Shown here piece after piece: positions 1 through 7,321 of a stretch of 11,778 nucleotides of DNA. The position numbers and the translations under genes were made by a program. The notes under the pieces were generated by a model. It ran no database searches and was not told where the DNA came from. It worked only from the letters and a program-made list of their open reading frames with translations. Each line of letters begins with the position of its first letter. The first letter of the stretch is position 1. The DNA is taken from contig JALLBK010001251.1 of assembly GCA_036940085.1 (NCBI GenBank), positions 1 through 11,778 on the forward strand, given 5' to 3'. Source of the DNA: Discostella pseudostelligera. Its lineage: Eukaryota; Bacillariophyta; Thalassiosirophyceae; Thalassiosirales; Thalassiosiraceae.

Positions 1-18
1 AACACCAACACCAACACC
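1..18. repeat. Short hexamer tandem repeat, three copies of AACACC
   Basis: Three perfect copies of AACACC open the window, 39 bases before the first gene's start codon. The array may extend beyond the left edge. It looks like a small microsatellite in a 5' untranslated or promoter region, and no function is claimed. Confidence 0.6.
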
Positions 19-56
19 ATCAAATCTCTTTGTTTGGATCCGAGTGCGAACAATAA

Positions 57-2175
57 ATGATGGCAGCCCCCCACCACGCGCTCCACGGCGATGGAGTCAA
101 CTTTGCCTTCTTCAATTTGTTGTGGAGTAAGGGTGACGACGGTGATCGGAAAAAGGAAGCACCGGTGGAGCCATCCGGCGACGACAATCGCTTCTCTTCG
201 CGAGGAAGAATCGGCGGTATGACGAAAGGTAAAGGAGAGGTGCACAACCCAACAATACTACGAGTTCCAGATACGGTCGTGTTTCTATTTGGTCAACCTC
301 ATCAATGGTACTTTACAAGCAACAATGGTGGGCCCGACAGGGACAAGACGACTATCCTACGCAAACGAAGATCGAACCTAACCTTGGCGAACATTGAAGA
401 AGTTTTTCTAAACAAGGCCGGTGAGGTGGGAGAGGATGATGTTGTCGCCTACTTCATCGCAATAACTGCGGAGGGGCACACAAGCATTGATGCGATCAGT
501 GCAGCCATCGAAAATGAAACATTGTCCAGTATTGAGTACTTCAACAAGAAATCATTGCGTAAGTGAGAGTTAAGATCAAAATCAAAGTCTTTCCCGAGCA
601 GAAGTCATCAAATCAATATGCTCTGTCCTACTATCAACCAATATTTTACGCAGAGGAGTTCTTACAAAGTGAACGCAATAACAAGAGTGGCATACTCCAA
701 CGATTCATTTCACCTCAAGGTGGGAGTCACAATTCACATATTCGTGCAATCTGGACACCCAAGCTTTGTATTCTCGATCGTAGGAGAACGAAGCAAAATC
801 TACACGACAATCGATTTGCACTTTACGAACGTTGCATCACATTCGACGGACCTGACATTTACAGCGCTTCACTACCCCTTCAAGGAACGGTATTGGCTAA
901 TCGAGTGGAGGAAATTTGCAAAGACATTGTTTGCCATATTGCAGATGTCATCGCCGAGGGTGCTCGTGGATGTAGTCGAGGTATGTCATCTTGCAACAGC
1001 AAGAACTGCGCAAATAATACATTCTTCAACGTGGCTAGGATGGTAGTCGACTTCAAAGTTGACGGCAATGGACGGATATGGATACTGTGGAGCAACTCAA
1101 TTCGATTACAGAGTGGGTCAGCGGACAATCGAATGAAGCTCACGGAACCGTCTACGCCCGAAATCGAGCCTCTGAACATGGACAAAATGGTGAGGATCCC
1201 ATCGTCCATCAAACTCACTCAAGCTCCCAACCACAATGCAAACATTAAGCTCGAGAACAAATTGTCTTCGGTGACTTGCCCGTCATGCAACAATCATGAT
1301 GTCAACCAACACTTTCAACCGGTGTCATATAAGACTATCATTCAACATTACAAAAAGACGCTCGAAATGTTGAACGAGTCTGATGATTCACACCCGACGA
1401 AAACATGGCCACCCCATGATCGTTTCATCAAAGCTGCGGGCAATGTTGGCTTTGGGTCACTTCCTCAACAGCTTGCACGTGATCGAGAGACATATCCTAC
1501 ACGGAAGTACTCACACGAAACGCACGCAATACCACCCATTATTCGGGAGCTTCATCCTAGGTTGCAGGTGAATGGGTACAATACCTATCGACAAGACCCT
1601 ATTTTCATTCTCAAGACTGCAGATGTTTGTGAAACATGCTTTCTCTCGTTTGCGCACATGGCAAGTACATCTTTCACTCACGTAACTCGACCAATTCAGC
1701 CATTTGAGAGCGACAAACGAGTTCATTACGCTCCCAAAGTCGAACCTGAAGCGGCCGGCAACAACGGAAAGAATGTCAATAATCAATCATCGAATATCCA
1801 CCATGTGAGCATATTTGGCAATGACTTTGGAAACGCACCTGAATTTCCTCCAGCAATAATGGAACCGCCACAGGTAAGGAGATGCATTGATGTAAACATT
1901 ACCGTTATGAAATGAAAGATTATACTGACACTCCATTTGGATCATTCAAATAACCACAGATCGAAAATTCAGAATCGAACAATCATCCAAAGCCTAAAGA
2001 TACACTCTTCAATACCATGCCAACATACTTCCCCAACAATGACTGTGCCCGGAAGAGCTTGGGACACATGATCGATTCACACCAATTGTTGAAGAATGCA
2101 AAAAGAGTAGAAGACCAAGTTGCGACCACATCTAAAAATCCGTATGAAGAGAGTATGGAGGAGATGATTGGTTGA
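57..2175 (+). CDS. Conserved-looking protein of unknown function, three exons, 645 residues
   Basis: Exons are 57-558, 654-1873 and 1960-2175. Intron 1 (559-653, 95 nt) has donor GTAAGT and acceptor ACGCAG; intron 2 (1874-1959, 86 nt) has donor GTAAGG and acceptor CCACAG. Both splices keep one frame open to the TGA at 2173. I do not recognise the family. Stretches with the look of conserved blocks are HNSHIRAIWTPKLCILDRR, LYERCITFDGP and MVVDFKVDGNGRIWILWSNS; I have only a vague impression of similar protist proteins. CPSC in the middle and CETC further on could bind a metal together. No signal peptide or membrane segment is evident, so it is probably soluble. A cysteine-rich stretch (CSRGMSSCNSKNC) sits before MVVDF. 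An in-frame TAA lies just before ATG 57; ATG 60 has the better context (A at -3, G at +4). An upstream exon outside the window cannot be excluded. The gene converges on the transporter gene. Confidence 0.8.
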
Positions 2176-2395
2176 AGCATCCGTAGAAGATATTCTGACA
2201 CGATTTTGAGTGCCCTGCTCTTAATTTGATTTGTTCAATGCCGCCGGCAAATATATAAATGTGGTAGGTTTGTAGGCTTGATTCCCATCTTTCAATCCAC
2301 GAGCTCATAATCACATTACTTATCCAACGAAATAAGTAAACAAGCGCAACATTTCCGAATGATCTATCTTAGAACTTATACAAAGCACACACTTT
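2176..2395. other. Convergent intergenic region (two 3' ends)
   Basis: These 220 bases separate the stop codons of the unknown + strand gene and the - strand transporter, so both 3' untranslated regions must fit here. The segment is A/T-rich with several stops in all frames. No perfect AATAAA was found for either gene. ATATATAAAT near 2250 is the nearest A/T-rich candidate for the + strand gene. No RNA gene was seen. Confidence 0.6.
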
Positions 2396-4802
2396 CTAGT
2401 TGCTTTTTTGCACGTCTTGTATCGATTCTCTGTTCTCTTTCTTCAGATCTAGTGGTCTGATTGCCAAGTTGCTGAGCGCTGCCACACCCATCAGACCGGC
2501 CGCCGCGTAGCAAGTGGTGTCGTACAGAAACGGGGTTGGGTCGACGGTGCCCACTGGAACCAGTTCCAATACTCTTTCGATGGTGATGGTTTTAGCATTT
2601 ATCAACAATCGCATTGCCTCCTCATCCGAGATCGAAACACCAAACGTGCGCTCCAGTGCGGATTCATCGTGCGCCGCAACGATGAGCAGAAGATCCTGCA
2701 TGGCATTATCATACGAGTACGATCGGAGACACGCCAAACCCATAGGTCCGGCGACGGCAGATGCTGCCCATGCAGTCAGAGCTTTGCCATGAATTGCGCC
2801 AGAATGCTTTTGCCCGAATAAATCAGCAATATACGCTGGTAGAACAGAGAAGATGCCTGTAGTCAGAAAGAAGGAATTGGCATGGTGAGGTGAAGCTGAA
2901 AGAGAGTCGATCAGTTTACGAATGCTCTTACCTCCATAAAACGTAATAGACAACACAGATCCCCCGTAAAAAGCCATTAAATATGGTAGTACAATCTCTA
3001 CGCCACTCCCGTTGCTTGCTAAATCAACCACAGTATGACACAAATAAGGAGCCATACCAATAATGGGAATTCCAAGTCCAAATAAAGCATATGTTTGCTG
3101 CCTTCCCAATACATCACTGATCGCACTCCAACCGAATCTACCCAATGCCATACCGAATCCCAATGCAGACACGTAACCGGTAGAAAATGAAGGGCTGACA
3201 ATAGCAGGGGCAACACTAGCGAAAATGTCAGTTAGCATAAGCTTCGATGATGACAGTAGTGCTAAACCTCCCGTTGCGTAGCCAAAAACAGAAAGCCAGA
3301 GGAGCTGAAATTGGCGTGTACTGATCGCGTAGGATGCAGGCAGCCCACCATCATTGGAGTCACGCTCTTCTTTATCCGGGTGACAATTGTTGGTCAATCT
3401 GACATGAACATTGCTGTCACCGACACTGTTATTGGGCCTCCAATCGGGATGAGGAATCTGCATAAACCGACTCCCGACAGCACCAAGGACACCATACAAA
3501 GCTCCCAAAGTTGCCATTGCTTTGGAAACTCCAGTATCTCCCGTTCCAATTGCATACACTCCGGGCTCACAGATAGCAAGGCCCGAGCATTTGGCAATAT
3601 CTGCTTTCGTCGCCACCACCACTGGAGTTCCAGGTTCACCAATTGGTGAATTTGTGGCAATCACTTGCGACCCATCCGACAGAGCTGTAAGTTCCACTAG
3701 TAATGAAACAGCCTCTTCAGCAGCAGCAGCAGAAGGCAACGAATACAGTCCAATATACTGCGGAGCTACAGCAAAGCTGTCAATTAATGTGTGGATGACA
3801 CCGGGGGCCAAGGCTGCACCGGCGCCAAATGCTGATAGTGCAATCCCAGTAGCGAGCCTGTTTTTTGCGCATGAAATGAATGAAAATTACGTGAGTTATA
3901 GCTTGGATTTTGAGCCACAAATATCATGTGCACAATCAAAATATGATACGATAACACATATCTCACCCTCTTCGATCGGGAAACCACTTCATGGCACTAG
4001 TCACCGGTGTTAGATACATCAATCCCCAACCCACTCCACCCAATACTCCATAACCCAAATACACCATCGGTAAGCTATGTGCCTCTACCCCCAATGCAGT
4101 GGTGAGTAATGCACTACTCCAAAAGGCACTACCGACCATGCCTGCCATGCGTGGGCCGACCTTTTCGACCCACGCGCCCAAGGCGCTGGTGGTCATGCCA
4201 AGGACGATGGCGGAACAGGAGAATACGGGAAGTAGTTGGGGATATGTCCAATCAAGTGGGGCCGCGGCAATGACTCCTATGAAATACAATGATTAATGCA
4301 TGATTGTTATTCTGCAAATGAACGAAGATGACCGATGACCATTCAATCAATGATTAATTCCACATCTCTCACCTAACGTTTTGGACATACCCGAAGTCCA
4401 CATACTATACGCATACACTGATCCAATGGATAAATGAATGGCAATGGCAGGTGGTAGAGCTGCCCAGAAACGTTGTGATGTAGGATAATCTATTGGGGCA
4501 GTGGCTGCATCCTTGGATAGAATTGAGATGCATGTTGGAGTTTGTTGTTTTAGGGTGTTGTTGTTGATGATGAAACTGCGGTTTTTACTAGTGGTGGTGG
4601 ATGTTGTATGACATTTGGATTGTATAGAGATATGTTGAATTATGGATGTATGAGATGTTGCCTGATTGAATGTAGAACAGTGACTATGAACATAATGATG
4701 CGTCATGATCGGATGGTAGCTCCGACGTCTGGATGGTGTCAACGTTGCATTGGAATCGCGATCGTTTGAATTGTCGGATGAAATTGAAATCGAAGTAGCC
4801 AT
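2396..4802 (-). CDS. Major facilitator superfamily transporter, oxalate/formate antiporter (OFA)-like
   Basis: Exons on the minus strand are 4802-4373, 4276-3967, 3857-2932 and 2856-2396; introns are 96, 109 and 75 nt. Every junction restores MFS sequence: SKTL-G-VIAAAP, PDRR-G-LATGIA and FYG-G-IFSVLPAY. The product is about 708 residues with 12 predicted membrane helices. Family marks are LSIGSVYAYSMW in helix 1, the EKVGPR loop after helix 2, WFPDRRGLATG before helix 5, GRFGWSAISDVLGR after helix 8 and FSVLPAYIADLFG in helix 10. OFA proteins exchange or carry small carboxylates such as oxalate and formate; the substrate here is not shown. Two large loops lie at about residues 273-356 and 601-670. 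I chose ATG 4802 for its context (A at -3, G at +4). ATG 4931 would add 43 residues with a basic, mitochondrial-presequence-like start (MSKSSFWLRLRGLRQ); ATG 4706 would shorten the protein. The gene shares its promoter with SHMT. Confidence 0.87.
2857..2931 (-). other. Intron 3 of the transporter gene, 75 nt, stopless and in frame
   Basis: On the minus strand this runs from donor GTAAGA to acceptor CTACAG. Removing it joins FYGG directly to IFSVLPAYIADLFG, the usual MFS helix 10 sequence. It is exactly 25 codons long with no in-frame stop, so a naive ORF call reads straight through and inserts a polar segment (KSIRKLIDSLSAS...) into a membrane helix. The splice reading is strongly preferred. 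Confidence 0.88.
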
Positions 4803-5022
4803 GATGCCGCGAGTATTCCATCCTGATGTGGCCAGATTATTCCATTTAATACGCTTGCATGACGAAGATGGAACGACGTTGAGATGCTGCCGCAACCCCC
4901 GGAGCCGGAGCCAGAATGACGACTTTGACATTGCACCCTTTTTATTCGACGGGCATAAAGAATAAAGACCTCTGATTCGCTTTCTCGATTGAATCAAGAG
5001 CCATTGTGCGACGATGCGATGC

Positions 5023-5080
5023 TGACAGATGCTGACGCCTGCGAAGAGAATCCTGACGTCGGCGATCTGTGCTGACGTCA
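5023..5080 (+). promoter_or_regulatory. Cluster of CRE-like (CO2/cAMP-responsive type) elements
   Basis: Four TGAC cores on the + strand begin at 5023 (TGACAG), 5033 (TGACGC), 5054 (TGACGT) and 5073 (TGACGTCA, a perfect bZIP palindrome). Three are preceded by GC and one by CC. Spacings are 10, 21 and 19 bases, near one or two helical turns, so bound factors would face roughly the same side. The cluster ends 77 bases before the SHMT start codon. TGACGT/ACGTCA and TGACGC are the core types known from CO2/cAMP-responsive elements in the Phaeodactylum tricornutum ptca1 promoter, which are bound by bZIP factors. Function here is inferred from motif and position. Confidence 0.6.
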
Positions 5081-5096
5081 ACATCATTGAGTTCTC

Positions 5097-5104
5097 TTTG
5101 GCGC
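5097..5104 (+). promoter_or_regulatory. E2F-like site TTTGGCGC before SHMT
   Basis: TTTGGCGC matches the eukaryotic E2F/DP consensus TTTSSCGC and lies 53 bases before the SHMT start codon. SHMT feeds one-carbon units to nucleotide synthesis, so S-phase control would make sense, but an 8-base match alone is weak evidence. Confidence 0.35.
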
Positions 5105-5157
5105 GCTTCCGCTTGCCTCTGCTTCGCCTTCGATCTCTCGACCTATCTCGACGCACA

Positions 5158-7012
5158 ATGCAAAAGATAGCAACCATGATGTCCCTCCGCGCCGCTCTCG
5201 CCCCGGCACTACGCCGATCCTCCACCGCGTCCTTACCATCAGCTCATGTCGCTGCCGGTGGCATCATTAAGTTCCAAGTCGACAACTCCGGTGCCGCCGC
5301 CACGACGTCAACTACTGCGGCTGCCTCCATGCGCCATCACCGTTGCGCTTCGTCGTCGTCTGACTCCTCCGTCGGTGCAAGCCTGAACCGCCACCTCAAA
5401 GAAGTCGATCCTGAATTAAATCGTTTAATTGAACAAGAGAAGGCTCGTCAACGTTCGTCACTTGTACTCATCGCATCGGAGAATTTCACCTCCCGCGCAG
5501 TACTGGACGCATTGGGTTCGGTATTGAGTAATAAGTACAGTGAGGGCTATCCAGGCGCACGATATTATGGAGGCAATGAAAATATTGATCAGGTCGAATT
5601 GCTTTGTCAGAAACGCGCATTGGAGGTATTTCATCTGAAGGAGGATGAGTGGGGTGTGAATGTGCAGAGTTTGAGTGGCAGTCCGGCGAATTTTCAGGTG
5701 GGTGTTGTTGTTTTTATCTTTGTTACAATTGAGACAGCATTGTGCATGATGTGCAGGGCAATGCATGGATTACGCGTGTCTGCATCAACACTTTGAATGA
5801 TACCAAGATCAGTTGAAATTTGCATCTGTTCCTGGGATGTATGGCGTTGAAATCTTCATTAACTCACTTCGCACTTTCAACACATCGACGTCATAGGTAT
5901 ACACCGCCCTCCTCGAAACGCACGCTCGCATCCTCTCCCTCGATCTTCCACACGGTGGACATCTTTCTCACGGCTTCCAAACACCTACCAAAAAGATCTC
6001 CATGGTCTCTCGATACTTTGAATCCATGCCCTACCGTCTAGATGAGAAAACGGGATACATCGATTATGACGAAATGGAACGCAGTGCCGAACTGTTCCGT
6101 CCAAAGCTCATCGTGGCAGGTGCATCGGCCTATGCCCGATTGATTGATTATGAACGCATTCGAAAGATTGCCGATAAGGTTGGTGCATATGTCTTGGCGG
6201 ATATGGCACATATTTCGGGATTGATTGCTGCCGAAGTCATACCATCGTGCTTTCCCTGGGCCGATGTCGTCACGACTACGACACATAAGTCGCTTCGTGG
6301 ACCAAGGGGGGCCATGATATTCTTCAGGAAAGGACAGCGTGGAGTCACTCCGAAGGGAGAACCCATTATATATGATTTGGAGGAGAAGATCAATTTTGCA
6401 GTCTTCCCCGGACTCCAGGGAGGTCCACACAATCACACTATTGGCGCATTAGCTGTGGCCTTGGGTCAGGCCAAAACACCTGAGTTTGTGGAGTATCAAA
6501 AACAGGTTCTCAAAAATTGCACACGGCTGGCATCGGAGCTGCAACGGATGGGATATGATATGGTAAGCGGCGGTACGGACAATCATCTTGTGCTCGTAAA
6601 TGTCAAGTCCTCCCGTGGCATCGATGGCGCACGTGTTGAGCGTATTCTGGAATTGGCATGCATTGCTTGCAATAAGAATACCGTACCGGGGGATACATCG
6701 GCATTAACACCCGGAGGCATTCGCATTGGTACGCCAGCATTGACTTCGCGTGGGTTTAAGGAGGAGGACTTTGCTCGGGTTGCGGAATATTTTGATAGGG
6801 CCGTGAATATCGCACTCAAATTGAAGGATACGGAACAGGGTAAGAAGATGAAGGGATTTAAAGATATGTGTGCTGTTGGTCCAAGTGTGGATCCGGAATT
6901 AGTTCAACTTCGGAAGGAAGTGAGTGAGTTTGCATCCTCCTTTCCGACAATTGGATTTGATGAGGAAGAGATGGAATTTCAAGGGGAATATAATGTTGAC
7001 TTTGTTGCATAG
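5158..7012 (+). CDS. SHMT: Serine hydroxymethyltransferase, mitochondrial
   Basis: Exons are 5158-5697 and 5897-7012, giving 551 residues. The PLP enzyme interconverts serine plus tetrahydrofolate with glycine plus 5,10-methylene-tetrahydrofolate. In mitochondria of photosynthetic cells it works with glycine decarboxylase to turn photorespiratory glycine into serine. The first ~70 residues are rich in Ala, Ser and Arg ([15 protein letters not shown] near the start) and look like a mitochondrial presequence; there is no diatom plastid ASAFAP motif. The core begins near residue 75. Visible motifs are LIASENF (104-110), YYGGNE (from 136), [14 protein letters not shown], the PLP-binding [13 protein letters not shown] with Lys311, and [13 protein letters not shown]. 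Splicing at the 199-nt intron joins SPANFQ to VYTALL as in the family. ATG 5158 has A at -3; ATGs at 5176 and 5179 would drop six or seven residues. All expected core motifs are intact. Confidence 0.95.
5698..5896 (+). other. SHMT intron, 199 nt
   Basis: The donor is CAG/GTGGGT and the acceptor is GTCATAG/GTA; phase 0. The exons on each side join two contiguous conserved blocks, so no exon is missing inside. It is about twice the length of most introns in this window. No structured element was recognised. Confidence 0.9.
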
Positions 7013-7321
7013 TAATCTCAAATATTAGTAGCTTCGGTACCAACTGCATCTCTTGCAATTGCTTGCAATGTATTGAAGGACCAATGCATCGACGTGGGGT
7101 ACCAATGACACGCCAGACAGACGAAAGATATGAAAGATTCGCTTCCCGCTATTCAAAATGGCGCGCCCAGCCAATCATTTTGAATTTATGGCGGGAAATC
7201 CGTGTCGCGATCTTTGATCTTTGCATTTTTCATTCTTCGCGGCATGCCCGGCGGCGCAGAGCTCGCAGTTTCCTCGACCATCGACTTCACTTCGACATCG
7301 ACGACCCCAACCATCGTCGCC
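7013..7321 (+). promoter_or_regulatory. Intergenic region: SHMT 3' end and AAA ATPase promoter
   Basis: The segment between the SHMT stop and the AAA ATPase start holds the SHMT 3' untranslated region in its first part and the AAA promoter in its second. Its main feature is the dyad element at 7143-7197, with a CCAAT motif at 7171-7175. TTGCAATTGCTTGCAA near 7052-7067 repeats TTGCAA. ATG 7244, in frame with the AAA ORF, lies in this stretch and could be an alternative start. Confidence 0.6.
7143..7197. promoter_or_regulatory. Nested dyad with paired E2F-like sites
   Basis: The outer arms TTCCCGC (7143-7149) and GCGGGAA (7191-7197) are inverted copies of the E2F core; the right one reads GGCGGGAAA with its flanks, the reverse complement of TTTCCCGCC. 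The inner arms are a perfect 10-base inverted repeat, ATTCAAAATG (7151-7160) and CATTTTGAAT (7176-7185). Between them lie the 8-base palindrome GGCGCGCC (7160-7167, sharing one base with the left arm) and CCAAT (7171-7175). The element ends 46 bases before ATG 7244 and 124 before ATG 7322. The symmetry suggests dimeric factor binding in a cell-cycle-type promoter. Confidence 0.6.

Larger units (their letters stand above)
4803..5157. promoter_or_regulatory. Shared divergent promoter between OFA transporter and SHMT
   Basis: The 355 bases between the chosen start codons must supply the promoters of both genes. If the transporter starts at 4931, the gap is only 226 bases. The SHMT-proximal third holds the TGAC element cluster and an E2F-like site described separately. 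No clear TATA box was seen for either gene. The transporter frame stays open through the region up to 5225, but I see no reason to treat that as coding. Confidence 0.7.

Noticed and set aside
981..1038. Possible extra intron (GTATGT to GCTAG) in the unknown gene
   Set aside because: Its 58-nt removal shifts the frame and brings in a stop at once, while the unspliced frame leads straight into the MVVDFKVDG block.
880..1218. Antisense ORF of 112 residues and similar opposite-strand ORFs
   Set aside because: They overlap well-supported exons, have no recognisable motifs, and are expected by chance opposite coding sequence.
563..1915. Separate 450-residue gene starting at GTG 563
   Set aside because: It begins inside an intron whose GTAAGT donor is at 559; splicing to 654 fuses its frame to the upstream ORF, and it ends in the next intron. 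It is the middle exon of one gene.
5029..5157. N-terminal extension of SHMT to ATG 5029
   Set aside because: The open frame runs through the CRE-like cluster and E2F-like site; ATG 5158 has a good context and is followed by a suitable presequence.
4803..5225. Transporter extension to ATG 5225
   Set aside because: It would overlap the SHMT start on the other strand, and the predicted peptide shows no recognisable domain.
7202..7243. AAA ATPase start at GTG 7202
   Set aside because: A GTG start is unlikely in a eukaryotic nuclear gene, and the segment abuts the E2F-like dyad; ATG 7322 or 7244 is preferred.
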